From Anaerostipes sp. (GTDB lineage Bacteria; Bacillota; Clostridia; Lachnospirales; Lachnospiraceae), in the NCBI GenBank assembly GCA_028704435.1, contig JAQWFL010000014.1, forward strand, positions 1-64,000: a stretch of 64,000 nt of DNA, given 5' to 3'. This document shows positions 24,871-35,800 of the stretch, piece by piece. The translations under genes and the position numbers were made by a program. Below the pieces are notes generated by a model. That model did not search any database. It saw nothing but the letters and a program-made list of their open reading frames with translations, and was not told the origin of the DNA. Position 1 is the stretch's first letter, and each line of letters opens with the position of its first letter.

Positions 24871-25659
24871 ATGAACTCAATCATAGCGCTGTGTCAGATA
24901 ACAGCATCCACTTATTCGCAAGATAATTTAAAAAAAGCAGAACAATATATGGAGATGGCCAAGAAGCAGGGTGCTCATATGATTGTCTTTCCAGAATATT
25001 TTATGACCTATTATCCATCAAAAGATTATGTGTCAAGTGCTCAGAGTCTTTCTGGGGAGTTTGTAACGGAATTAAGAAAAGATGCAGAAAAGTATGGTCT
25101 TTGGGTAATTGCAGGATGCAATGAGAAATCTCTGGGAAATAAGAAGCAGTGCTACAATACTTCCGTTGTCATATCTGAGACTGGAGAACTTGCAGGGTAT
25201 TATCGAAAACAGCATTTGTTTGATGCATTTTCTTATAAAGAATCAGAACAGACATTGAAGGGAAATGAGAACTTTACACCAATAAAAACACCTATTGGAA
25301 CCGTAGGTCTTGGAATCTGCTATGATTTAAGATTTCCTGAGGTGGCAAGATATGAGGCTCTTCATGGATGTGATGTTATGTTCTATCCTTCTGCTTGGGT
25401 CAAAGGAGAAGGAAAGTATGAACAGTGGAAGGTTTTGCTGCGAGCAAGAGCTATTGAAAACGGAATGTATGTCATTGGCTGCTGCCATTATGATAAAGAG
25501 CATTATATGGGAAAAAGTATTGTGGCAGACCCAATGGGAAATGTGATTGCAGCAGGTGGAGAAAGAGAAGAAATAATTTTTTGTGAAATAAATCAAGAAA
25601 AGTCTATAGATGCGAGAAAGTTGATTCCTAATCTTTGCTTCTATACTAATTTGTGCTAA
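24871..25659 (+). CDS. Carbon-nitrogen hydrolase (nitrilase family, Nit2-like)
   Basis: The 262-residue protein has the nitrilase catalytic triad: Glu in VFPEYFMTYYPS, Lys in YYRKQHLFDAFSYKES and Cys in GLGICYDLRFPEVARYEAL. The family cleaves C-N bonds of amides. The K-x-HLFD spacing and GICYDLRFPE resemble omega-amidases (Nit2), which remove ammonia from alpha-ketoglutaramate-type substrates, but the substrate is not certain. ATG 24871 with AAAGGAAAG is preferred to ATG 24853, which overlaps the kinase stop. It lies 45 nt upstream of trpS. Confidence 0.85.
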   Translation: MNSIIALCQITASTYSQDNLKKAEQYMEMAKKQGAHMIVFPEYFMTYYPSKDYVSSAQSLSGEFVTELRKDAEKYGLWVIAGCNEKSLGNKKQCYNTSVVISETGELAGYYRKQHLFDAFSYKESEQTLKGNENFTPIKTPIGTVGLGICYDLRFPEVARYEALHGCDVMFYPSAWVKGEGKYEQWKVLLRARAIENGMYVIGCCHYDKEHYMGKSIVADPMGNVIAAGGEREEIIFCEINQEKSIDARKLIPNLCFYTNLC

Positions 25660-25704
25660 AATGAAAACCAAACGAAGAACTTGGAAAAAGAAAGAGGAAA
25701 TAGT

Positions 25705-26712
25705 ATGATAGATGGTAAAAAATCATTATTTAGTGGTATGCAGGCCACAGGAACAATTACACTTGGTAACTATTTAGGAGCCCTTAAGAACTGGGTTGAT
25801 ATTGATCAGAATGAGTATAAATGCTTTTACAGTGTGGTGGATATGCATTCAATTACAGTAAGGCAAGACCCTGCAGAACTTAGAAAAAGGGCTAGAAGTT
25901 TATTCGCATTATATATTGCAGCAGGATTAGATCCAGAGGAGAATTGTATTTATTATCAATCTCATGTATCTGCACATGCGGAATTAATGTGGATTTTAAA
26001 TTGTTTTACTTATATGGGTGAGATGAACCGTATGACACAGTTTAAGGACAAGTCAAAGAAGCATCCAGAGAATATTAATACAGGATTATTTACTTATCCA
26101 GTATTAATGGCAGCAGACATTTTATTATATCAATCAGATGTAGTGCCAGTAGGGATTGACCAGATGCAGCATCTTGAAATTACAAGAGATATTGCAGAGA
26201 GATTTAATAATATCTATGGGGATGTATTTACTATCCCAGAAGCTTATCTAGGTAAGACGGGAACAAAGATTATGAGCCTTCAAGAACCAACAAAGAAGAT
26301 GTCTAAATCAGATGAGAATGCCAATGCACATATTTTACTTTTAGATGAGCCAGATGTTATTATGCGCAAATTTAAAAAGGCAGTGACAGATTCAGATGCT
26401 TGCATTGCTTATTCTGAGGATAAGCCGGGAGTTAAGAATTTGATTGATATTTATTGCGCCATTTCTGGAAAGAAGCCTGAAGAAGCAGTGGCTGAATTTG
26501 AAGGAAAAGGATATGGGGATTTAAAGAAGACAGTGGGAGAGACAGTAGTTGAAGAATTGCGGCCAATTCAAGAGCGTTACAATGATTTGATGAAAAATAA
26601 AGATTATTTGAATCAGATGATTAAAAATAATGGAGAAAAGGCAAATTATTATGCAACAAAAACACTGAGAAAAGTGCAGCATAAAGTTGGATTTCCAGAC
26701 AGAATTCGATAA
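25705..26712 (+). CDS. trpS: Tryptophanyl-tRNA synthetase
   Basis: The 335-residue class I synthetase charges tRNA-Trp. The HIGH-equivalent is in GTITLGNYLGALKNW and the KMSKS loop in KKMSKSDENANAHI. DIDQNEYKCFYSVVDMHSIT and DILLYQSDVVPVGIDQMQHL are typical. Length is normal. I use ATG 25705 with AGAGGAAAT; the track start TTG 25681 is less likely. No T-box leader is present upstream. A terminator follows. Confidence 0.95.
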   Translation: MIDGKKSLFSGMQATGTITLGNYLGALKNWVDIDQNEYKCFYSVVDMHSITVRQDPAELRKRARSLFALYIAAGLDPEENCIYYQSHVSAHAELMWILNCFTYMGEMNRMTQFKDKSKKHPENINTGLFTYPVLMAADILLYQSDVVPVGIDQMQHLEITRDIAERFNNIYGDVFTIPEAYLGKTGTKIMSLQEPTKKMSKSDENANAHILLLDEPDVIMRKFKKAVTDSDACIAYSEDKPGVKNLIDIYCAISGKKPEEAVAEFEGKGYGDLKKTVGETVVEELRPIQERYNDLMKNKDYLNQMIKNNGEKANYYATKTLRKVQHKVGFPDRIR

Positions 26713-26718
26713 GTAAAT

Positions 26719-26756
26719 AAAAAAAGCATCAAGGAATTGTTTTCTTGGTGCTTTTT
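26719..26756 (+). terminator. Terminator after trpS
   Basis: AAAAAGCA-CAAG and CTTG-TGCTTTTT form a stem with a T-run. Confidence 0.85.
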
Positions 26757-26835
26757 GTGTAATAAAATACTTTTTTGTAGTATAATGAAGCATATGGGGA
26801 TATGAGTAGATTTGAGAGTTGAAAGGGGGATTTGT

Positions 26836-29376
26836 GTGAATACGTTAAAACGAATTTGCATTCTTATTGTAATGCTGCTGGTGGCTATGACTGGGTCTAT
26901 GCCTATAAGCGAGGCAGTGTGCAGTGCAAAAGAAAGCAGTCAGAAGATCCAATTAACAAAAGAAGAGAAAGAGTACATAAATTCAGCAGGACAGATAACC
27001 GTTGGGCAGATTAGAAATCGTTATCCGATTACCAATGTTGATAAGAAGACGGGAAAACTGTCTGGAATCAATGAAGATATTCTAAAGCTTATTTCTAATA
27101 TATCAGGATTAGACCTCAAGTCTGAGGCCATTATTTTAAATGAAAAACCAATCCATGCATTAAAAAACAAAAAATTTGATCTGGTTATGGGGATACTTCC
27201 CACAGACAATTTTAAAAAAGACAAAAGTATAGTTCTTACAGATAATTTTTTGGAAAGTACTTTAGCTGTGGTTATGAAAAACGGGGATAAATTTAACTCG
27301 CATAAAAAGTATACAATTGCTCTTAAAACATCATTTCAAGCATTGCAGGAATACATTAACAAGATGTATCCAAACTTTGACATCAAGTTTTATTCTACAG
27401 ATGAAGAGAGCTTTCAGGCACTTCAAAGTGGAGATGTAGATTTGATGATGCAGAATGTATATGTGACAAGTTATTTGCTCCAGAAACCACAATACTCTAA
27501 TTTGCAGATACTCCCTACAACTTTTTTAACGGAAAAGAATTGTATAGCGGCTTTATCACAAACAGATTCCAGACTTATTTCAATTATTAATAAATCAATT
27601 AAAGCTATTACAGAGGAACAGCAAAACAAAATAATTCTTGCAAATACAACGGCAAAACCATATCATTTGACGATTTCGGATGTGTTCTTTAAATATAGAT
27701 TTCCAATCATCGGAGGTTTTGTTTTAGCATTTATATGTGTAACCCTTTTAATAATAATTATTTTGATACGACAAAGGAATTTAAGTGTTGTAGAAAAGAA
27801 GAATCAACAGCTTGCAGATGCGGTAAAGCAAGCAGAAGAGGCAAATCATGCAAAGAGTCAGTTCTTGTCTCGGATGAGTCATGAAATTAGAACTCCAATG
27901 AACGCAATTGTTGGAATTACTACAATTGCAAAAGAACAAAAAGATGATACAGACAAGATGCAGGATTATCTAGATAAGATTGCAGTTTCATCCAAAGTCT
28001 TGCTCAATATTATAAATGATGTATTAGATATGTCGGCAATTGAGAGTAATAAACTGAAGATTGCTGAGACAGAATTTGATGTGAAACAGATTCTTACAGG
28101 GATTTCTACTATTTATTATGCACAGTGTAAAAACAAAGGAATCAGTTTTGTTATGGCAACAGATGTGGAGAATGAAATTATCATTGGAGATAGTCTGCGT
28201 GTGAATCAAATTCTACTAAATCTAGTATCCAATGCATATAAGTTCACACCAAAAGGTGGAGAGATTAAAGTTCTTGCACAAGAGAATACAAGAAAAGATG
28301 ACATGATATTTATTCGATTTATAGTGTCAGATACAGGATGTGGAATGACCCAAGAGATGCAAGAGAGATTATTTCGCCCATTTGAACAAGAGAGTGCAGA
28401 TACGGCGAAAAAACATGGTGGAAGCGGACTTGGATTGTCCATTGCAAAGAATTTAGTGGATTTGATGCATGGAGCCATTGGTGTAGAAAGTCAAAAAGGA
28501 AAAGGAAGCACATTTACAGTTGACCTACCATTTAAATTGTCTGGAAGGCAGGGAAGTGTTGATAAAGATAAAATAAAAAGTTTAAAAGCACTTGTTATTG
28601 ATGATGACCATTCTGTTAGAGAGTATACATCAATTGTACTAAATCGCATGGGGCTACATTTTGATGTTGCTGACTCAGGGAAGATGGCGCTTGAGATGAT
28701 AAAGAAGAGTCTAAATGAGAATCAACCCTATGATGTTTGCTTTGTAGATTGGAAGATGCCCCATATGGATGGAATTGAAGTAACCAGAGCGATTAGAGAC
28801 TGTATGGGAAACCAACCATCCATTATTATTGTATCTGCATATGATATCAATGAAATAGAGGATGAAGCAAAAGCGGCAGGTGCAGATATGTTTGTTGCAA
28901 AACCACTGTTTCAATCTACAGTATTTAATGTATTAATGATGTTATCTGGTGGGAAACTTGCCAAAGAAACAGCACGATTAGAAAATTATGATTTTACAGG
29001 ACATAAGGTGCTACTTGCAGAGGACAATGAACTAAACAGAGAGATTGCAGTTGAATTGCTTCATATGGTACATATGAAAGTAGATTGTGCAGTGGATGGA
29101 GTAGAAGCAGTTAGACTTTTCAGGGATTCAAAACCAGGAACATATGATGCAATTTTAATGGATATACAGATGCCAAACATGGATGGCTATGAAGCGACAA
29201 AACAGATTCGTATGCTTGATCATGTACAAGGGAAAGGCATTCCTGTTTATGCAATGACAGCCAATGCGTTTACAGAAGATATTAGTGCATCTCTTGCAGC
29301 TGGAATGAATGGTCATATTGCAAAACCAATTGATACATTAGTATTGTATCAAACACTTCAAAAAGTGATATTGTAA
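26836..29376 (+). CDS. Hybrid sensor kinase: SBP3 sensor, HisKA, ATPase, two receivers
   Basis: The 846-residue protein starts at GTG 26836 (GGGGGA site). A signal anchor (about 5-25) is followed by a periplasmic-binding-protein type 3 sensor (about 40-275: INEDILKLISNISGLDLKSE; FDLVMGILPTDNFK), a membrane helix (about 292-315), and HisKA with His near 349 (RMSHEIRTPMNA). The ATPase shows NLVSNAYKFTPKGG, DTGCGM and GGSGLGLSIAK. Two receivers follow (about 585-705 with FVDWKMP; about 722-845 with ILMDIQMP). Such sensors often detect amino acids or other small solutes. It is the first gene of a three-gene operon with two c-di-GMP proteins that each begin with a receiver, so it probably phosphorylates them. 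Confidence 0.88.
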   Translation: MNTLKRICILIVMLLVAMTGSMPISEAVCSAKESSQKIQLTKEEKEYINSAGQITVGQIRNRYPITNVDKKTGKLSGINEDILKLISNISGLDLKSEAIILNEKPIHALKNKKFDLVMGILPTDNFKKDKSIVLTDNFLESTLAVVMKNGDKFNSHKKYTIALKTSFQALQEYINKMYPNFDIKFYSTDEESFQALQSGDVDLMMQNVYVTSYLLQKPQYSNLQILPTTFLTEKNCIAALSQTDSRLISIINKSIKAITEEQQNKIILANTTAKPYHLTISDVFFKYRFPIIGGFVLAFICVTLLIIIILIRQRNLSVVEKKNQQLADAVKQAEEANHAKSQFLSRMSHEIRTPMNAIVGITTIAKEQKDDTDKMQDYLDKIAVSSKVLLNIINDVLDMSAIESNKLKIAETEFDVKQILTGISTIYYAQCKNKGISFVMATDVENEIIIGDSLRVNQILLNLVSNAYKFTPKGGEIKVLAQENTRKDDMIFIRFIVSDTGCGMTQEMQERLFRPFEQESADTAKKHGGSGLGLSIAKNLVDLMHGAIGVESQKGKGSTFTVDLPFKLSGRQGSVDKDKIKSLKALVIDDDHSVREYTSIVLNRMGLHFDVADSGKMALEMIKKSLNENQPYDVCFVDWKMPHMDGIEVTRAIRDCMGNQPSIIIVSAYDINEIEDEAKAAGADMFVAKPLFQSTVFNVLMMLSGGKLAKETARLENYDFTGHKVLLAEDNELNREIAVELLHMVHMKVDCAVDGVEAVRLFRDSKPGTYDAILMDIQMPNMDGYEATKQIRMLDHVQGKGIPVYAMTANAFTEDISASLAAGMNGHIAKPIDTLVLYQTLQKVIL

Positions 29377-29391
29377 GGGGGTGGAAATCAA

Positions 29392-32300
29392 ATGAAGCAG
29401 AAAATTTTAATTGTGGAAGACAATAGAATTAATCAGGAAATTTTGACGAAAATACTTTGCGATGAATATGATATCATCAAAGCTTATGATGGAGAACAAG
29501 CATATGCATTGATTATAGAAATGTATCAAGAGATTTCTGCGGTTATTTTAGATTTAAGAATGCCTAAGATGGATGGAAAGACACTTCTGTCTCTATTATC
29601 TCAGAATTCAAAGTATGAAAATCTTCCCATTATTATAGCAACTGGAGATAGTAACCAGGAGATGGAAAGAGAGTGCCTGAAACTTGGAGCCTGGGACTTT
29701 GTCACCAAGCCTTATGATGCAGTGACACTAAAGTTGCGTCTTAGAAATACCATTGGACGAAGCCAGGTGCATTTGATACAGGAGATACATAGGCTTGCAG
29801 AGCGGGACGAGTTGACTGGATTATATAATCGTAGATTTTTTATGGAGCAGACAAGTAAGATGCTTCACCAATATAAGGATACGCAGTTTGTATTAATTCG
29901 AATGGATATTCGCAATTTTAGGCTGTACAATTCATCTTTTGGGAGTCAATTAGGGGATCAGTTATTGCAAAAAATTGCAAATGAAATCAGGCGTAGTTGC
30001 AATGTAATCCAAACATATGGACGGATGGAATCAGATGTTTTTTGCGTTTGTATTCCATATGTGAAAGAGACATTTTTAGATACTATTGAAGAGATAGAAG
30101 AAAAGGGGAAATCCCTATGTGAGAATTATGTTCTAAAGTTTTCTTTTGGTATCTATGTGATAGAAGATATTGACTATGATATGGAAAAAATTTGTTCCAA
30201 GGTAACAGAGGCAGCTAGAAAGTGTAAAGAAAACCTTCAGCAGCGTTATGTGTTTTACAGTGAAGATTTGGATTTAGAGGAGGAGCGAATTCAAAAAATT
30301 ACAAATGAGATGGAACAGGCAATAGAGGACAAACAGTTTCAGGTGTATTTACAACCAAAGTATGATATGAATACGGAACAGCCATGTGGTGCAGAAGCGC
30401 TAGTTCGATGGTTTCATCCAAACGAAGGGATGATTTCACCAGGAGAATTTATACCTGTTTATGAAAAAAATGGGCAGATTGTAGAATTAGATCATTATAT
30501 GTGGGAAAGTGTATGCCAACTACTTCGAAAATGGATAGATGAAGGGTTTAATGTATACCCAGTGTCTGTTAATGTCTCGAGAGTTAGCTTGTATCATCCA
30601 GATGTGGTAGAATATATTATAGGTCTGGTAGATAAGTATAAATTACCAAGAGAATTATTAAACCTAGAAATAACAGAAAGTGCATATATGTCAAATCCAG
30701 AGTTAATGCTTCAAACAGTCAGTGATTTGCGTAAACATGGATTTGTTATTATGATGGATGACTTTGGAAGTGGATATTCTTCTTTGAATACGTTAAAGGA
30801 TATGGAAGTAGATATTCTAAAGGTTGACATGAAGTTTCTGCCAGCTGGAACTGACAATGTAAAAAGTGAGAAGATTCTTGCTTCTGTCATTCGTATGGCT
30901 GGATGGCTGGGAATGCCTGTTGTTGTAGAAGGTGTGGAGACAAAGGATCAAAGAGATTTTGTTGACAGCATTGGATGTAATTATGTGCAGGGCTTTTATT
31001 ATGCAAGGCCAATGGCGGTAACCCAGTATGAGCAGTTGATTCAAAATCAGCTTCGATGGGAGGAAAGTTTAACTAGTAATACACAAGAAAAAATTTTTGA
31101 TACTATTTGGTCTTCTGATTCAGAGATGTTTTCTTTCTTTAAAAGTATCTTAGTGCCGTTTGCAATTATAGAATATGATGGAACTAATATTGATATGCTT
31201 CGAGTGAATCAGGCATATATTAATGAGATTGGATCGGACAATGTTTTAAATCATCAATTAAATCATAAAGAATTATTTAAACTTTGTACTACCATAGAGC
31301 AGACCATAGATACAAAAGATGGATCCGAATGTGAATGTTTGTTTGTGTTAGAAGATGGTTCTTGTCAATGGTATTTGATTCGCTTATTTTATCTTGGAGA
31401 GATAAAACAGGCTGGGCTTGTAAGTGCTACATTCTTAAATATAACCAGTGAAAAACTGTTAGAAAAAGAATTAAATATGGTATTTGAATCAATCAAAGAA
31501 GAATCAAAGAAGGAAAGTGTTTTGGTGATTGATGATTCTGAACTGAGCCAGGAACTAATCCAGAATGTTTTCCAAGGAGATTATAATGTGATACTTGCAT
31601 CCACGGGAGAAGAGGGATTAAATGTCTTAAGAGAAAAAGAGAAGGACATTGCATTGGTTCTCCTTGATATGATTATGCCACATATGGGTGGTCAGGAATT
31701 TCTGTCATATAAAAATCAAATAAAAGAAGTTGCTGATATACCAGTCATTGTAATCTCTGCACAGGATAATGAAGATATGCAGATTCATATGCTGGAAAAT
31801 GGAGTGAATGATTATGTCACGAAACCGTTTATTCCTGCAGTATTAAAGCAGCGTGTAAAAAATGTATTAGAATATAATAGTCGTTTCCGAAGCATGCTCT
31901 ATGAATATAGGAGTGTCAATGGGATACAAAAGAAGAACATATATGAAGCGGATAAGCAGGGGTATTCCGTTCAGCAGGTAAGAAGCATGTTTATATTTTT
32001 GTCAGATATTTTTGAAATTGTACGCCTTGTGGATCCAAGAGAAATGCTTGTTGTCCATATAAATGAAGAGGATACAATGGAAAAAAGACCTTATGACTGT
32101 TTTGATATATGGGGTAAAAAGCGTCGATGTGAAAACTGTTCTAGTTTATGTGCATTGAAAGGTGACTGCATGATTTCTAAATATGAGATGTTAGATGATG
32201 ATATTTTCTATGTAGTTTCTAAGCCTATTGTCATGAAGATAGATGAGGAACGTTCACAGGCATTTGTATTAGAGCTTATTAACCGTGTATCAGAAGACAC

Positions 32301-32835
32301 TACATTAGAACTACTAGGGAATGAATCTATTAAAGGAAAGTTAAAAGCTACAAGAGAAATGATTTATATGGATCCATTAACTAATGCATATAATCGAAGA
32401 TTTTTTGATGAGTTATTATTTTTAAAAAATGGAGAAGATAGGATTGCTCAAAAGGTTGGACTAATTATGATAGATATCCATAAGTTTAAACAGATTAATG
32501 ATTTGTTTGGGCATCAGACAGGAGACGGAGTGCTTCGAAGAGTAGTTCGAGTAATGAAAGAACAGTTGAGAGAATATGATTCCATCGTTAGATATGGTGG
32601 GGATGAATTTATTGTGATACTTACAAACTGTGATGAAAGCCAGATGCCAAAAATGATTGCAAGGTTGAGTAAGGCAATACAAACTGTGTATTATGGAACA
32701 AACGATAGAATGTCGGTGTATGCAGATTTTGGATATTCTTATACGGAAAGATTTGAGAAAAAGGAAGGAGTACTTGAAGGATTACTTAGAGAAGCTGACG
32801 AACATATGTATAAAAATAAAAACAGAAAGGGGTAG
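29392..32835 (+). CDS. Composite c-di-GMP protein: REC-GGDEF(degenerate)-EAL-PAS-REC-Cys domain-GGDEF
   Basis: In this 1147-residue protein, receiver 1 (about 1-125) has VILDLRMP. The first GGDEF domain (about 140-290) is degenerate (GRMESDVF). The EAL domain (about 300-550) keeps EALVRW, LEITES, DDFGSGYSS, KVDM, EGVET and QGFYYARP, so it should hydrolyse c-di-GMP. A PAS-like region (575-690) and a second receiver (700-825, LLDMIMP) follow. A cysteine-rich PAS-like segment (CFDIWGKKRRCENCSSLCAL) and an intact GGDEF domain (YGGDEF, with I-site REYD) close the protein. It can therefore both make and break c-di-GMP, controlled by two phosphorylation sites. It lies 15 nt after the sensor kinase and 4 nt before its paralogue. 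Confidence 0.88.
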   Translation: MKQKILIVEDNRINQEILTKILCDEYDIIKAYDGEQAYALIIEMYQEISAVILDLRMPKMDGKTLLSLLSQNSKYENLPIIIATGDSNQEMERECLKLGAWDFVTKPYDAVTLKLRLRNTIGRSQVHLIQEIHRLAERDELTGLYNRRFFMEQTSKMLHQYKDTQFVLIRMDIRNFRLYNSSFGSQLGDQLLQKIANEIRRSCNVIQTYGRMESDVFCVCIPYVKETFLDTIEEIEEKGKSLCENYVLKFSFGIYVIEDIDYDMEKICSKVTEAARKCKENLQQRYVFYSEDLDLEEERIQKITNEMEQAIEDKQFQVYLQPKYDMNTEQPCGAEALVRWFHPNEGMISPGEFIPVYEKNGQIVELDHYMWESVCQLLRKWIDEGFNVYPVSVNVSRVSLYHPDVVEYIIGLVDKYKLPRELLNLEITESAYMSNPELMLQTVSDLRKHGFVIMMDDFGSGYSSLNTLKDMEVDILKVDMKFLPAGTDNVKSEKILASVIRMAGWLGMPVVVEGVETKDQRDFVDSIGCNYVQGFYYARPMAVTQYEQLIQNQLRWEESLTSNTQEKIFDTIWSSDSEMFSFFKSILVPFAIIEYDGTNIDMLRVNQAYINEIGSDNVLNHQLNHKELFKLCTTIEQTIDTKDGSECECLFVLEDGSCQWYLIRLFYLGEIKQAGLVSATFLNITSEKLLEKELNMVFESIKEESKKESVLVIDDSELSQELIQNVFQGDYNVILASTGEEGLNVLREKEKDIALVLLDMIMPHMGGQEFLSYKNQIKEVADIPVIVISAQDNEDMQIHMLENGVNDYVTKPFIPAVLKQRVKNVLEYNSRFRSMLYEYRSVNGIQKKNIYEADKQGYSVQQVRSMFIFLSDIFEIVRLVDPREMLVVHINEEDTMEKRPYDCFDIWGKKRRCENCSSLCALKGDCMISKYEMLDDDIFYVVSKPIVMKIDEERSQAFVLELINRVSEDTTLELLGNESIKGKLKATREMIYMDPLTNAYNRRFFDELLFLKNGEDRIAQKVGLIMIDIHKFKQINDLFGHQTGDGVLRRVVRVMKEQLREYDSIVRYGGDEFIVILTNCDESQMPKMIARLSKAIQTVYYGTNDRMSVYADFGYSYTERFEKKEGVLEGLLREADEHMYKNKNRKG

Positions 32836-32839
32836 AGAC

Positions 32840-35800
32840 ATGAGGAAATCAACGGTACTTGTAGTAGAAGATCAGATGATTAACCGAAAAGTTTTGGGAA
32901 AGATATTATCTGATACATACAATGTACTATATGCATCAGATGGAGAAAAATGCATGGAAGTATTATATGGACATGCCCCAGAGATTTCAGCCATTCTTCT
33001 TGATATTGTCATGCCTAAAATGGATGGTTTTGCGGTACTTAAAAAAGTTCAAAACGATCCTGTTTTATCTAAAATTCCTATTATTGTTTCCTCTGGGATT
33101 GACAAAGAGGAATCAGAGGTTCGTGCATTGAAGTTAGGAGCTCAAGATTTTATTTCAAAACCATATAAAGCAGATATTATAACACATCGATTAAACAATT
33201 TAATTCGTCTTCGTGAGTCTGCGGCATTGATTAATACCATGGAAAAAGATGAGTTGACTGGATTATATAACAAGCAGTTTTTTCTAAAAAGGGTTCGTGC
33301 AGTTTTAGATGAAAATCCAAATGGAGCATATGATATTATTTGTATTGATATTGAACGTTTTAAATTAATTAATGATACCTTTGGAATGGAAGTAGGTGAC
33401 AAATTATTAGTCCACATTGCTAACTTTTTAAGAGGATTAGATGGAGGAAGATATATTTGCAGTCATTTTGGTGCAGATGTATTCTATGTGCTGGTTTCAA
33501 GAAAAATGGCTTATTCTAATGCATTTTTTGAAGAGTGGATTAAAAAGATTAATGAATTTTCAATACAAGTTCAAATCAAATCGAAGTTTGGAATTTACCA
33601 GATTTACCAGACAGACCTTCCGGTAAATGGCATGTGTGATCGTGCATCTCTGGCAATTGACAATGTAAAAAGACAATACAATGAATTGTATTCAATTTAT
33701 GATGATGTAATTCGCCAAAAGATGTTAAATGAAAGAATGATTACAGATAGTATGCAAGAGGCTTTGAATACAGAGCAGTTTCATGTATATTATCAACCAA
33801 AGTATGAACTGGTCAGCGAGACGGTTGCAGGGGCAGAAGCTTTGGTTCGCTGGATTCATCCAAGCTTAGGTTTTATGAATCCAGATCAATTTATACCATT
33901 GTTCGAGAAAAATGGATTTATTACAAAATTAGATCAATATGTATGGGAGAAGACTTGTCAGGATATTCGTGAGAGAATCGATAGCGGTCTAAAACCGGTT
34001 GCTATTTCTGTAAACGTATCAAGGGTAGATATTTTCAGTATGAATATTGTAGATGTACTTACTAGTTTAGTTGAAAAATACAGAATACCCATTCCATATC
34101 TTCACTTGGAAATAACAGAAACAGTGTATACAGATGATCCAGAAAAGATTATTGAAGTGGTGAAAGAGCTTAGAAGTCTTGGATTTATTATTGAAATGGA
34201 CGACTTTGGAAGTGGATATTCTTCTTTGAATATGCTTGCGGAAATTCCCATTGATATTTTGAAACTGGACATGAGGTTTATAAAGAGTGAAAGTGAGAAT
34301 GCTTCAGGAAAAGGAATTTTAAGTTTTATCATTAGTCTTGCAAAATGGCTAGATCTTGCTGTCATTGCTGAAGGAGTTGAGACGAAGGAACAGATTGCAT
34401 CTTTAAAAACCATGGATTGTAATTATGTACAAGGCTATTATTATGCAAAGCCCATGCCAAAAAAAGACTTTATATCTTTGATGGAGAATACACCTTTGAC
34501 AGATATGAAGTCTACAAGTTCAACGAAAAAAAATCTATTAGATCTACAATCACATAGAGAAAGAAAAATTGGACGTGAAATGTTGATTGTGGATGATATT
34601 GACATAAATCGTACAGCACTTGCTGCTATGTTTGAAGATGAATATGATATTGTGGAAAAGGAAAATGGAAAAGAAGCCTTAGACTATTTGGGACGTAATT
34701 TTGAAAAGGTTGATATTGTTATGTTGGATTTATTAATGCCTGTTATGGATGGGTTTCAATGTTTAGAGCAAATCAGATTAAGTGAAATGACAAAGACTCT
34801 GCCTGTAATTATCACATCTCAGGGGGATATAGATGGAGAAACCAGAGCACTTGAAATGGGGGCTGATGATTTTATTTCCAAACCTTATAATGAAGAAATT
34901 ATTATGCATCGTGTTCATAATGTTATGGGAAATTACAAAATGAAGCGGGTTGAACTTGATAAAAAAATTATGAACAAAATAGAATCATTGGGCAGTTTTC
35001 TTCCGCTAAATAGTAAATTATCAAAAAAAGAGGATGTTTACCATGAAATAGAATGGCTTCGTAATTATTTTGATATTGTTCGGCTGGTAAACCCTGAAAA
35101 TGTTCATGTTTGTTTTAATCCAGACGATGATTTGTGTGAGAATAACGGATGTTTTTCTGTGTGGGGGAAACAAGAAAGATGTAGTAACTGTGTTTCTTTA
35201 CGAGCTTTAGAGGATAAAACAAGATACAATAAATTAGAATATTCTAAGGAGGGATTGTTTTTTGTTATTTCCCAGTATAAGCAGGTGGATGGAAAAGATT
35301 ATGTTGTGGAAATGGTAACGAAATTAGAAGATACTTATGTGGACAACATATTTCAAAGAGACTTGCTTTATATGAAATTAGATTCGCTGAATCAACAATT
35401 AGAGACGGATGAGTTGACAGGAGTGTATAATCGAAGACATATTCATCTTCACTTGGACCAATATATTTCTCAGGCAAGAAAAAATAAGATAAACTTAGGG
35501 GTTGCCATGGTAGATATGGATGGGTTAAAGGAAATCAATGATCGGCATGGACATTTGACGGGAGATTTGGTTATTAAGAGAACTGCAAATATATTAAAGA
35601 GTAATTTTGCTTCAAGCAAGGGCGATTTTGTTGCTAGATTTGGAGGAGATGAATTCTTAGTTGTATGTAGAGACATTGAGCAGGAAGTTTTTCAAAAGCG
35701 CATGAAAGAAGTTAGAGACTTAGTTAAGAAAGACCGCATGACATCCCAGGAAACAGGAGAACTAGTTTCCATGGGAATTAGTGCAGGGTGCGTTAGTTTA

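Noticed and set aside
25660-25704. T-box or other riboswitch before trpS
   Set aside because: The gap is only about 45 bases and lacks specifier or antiterminator structure.
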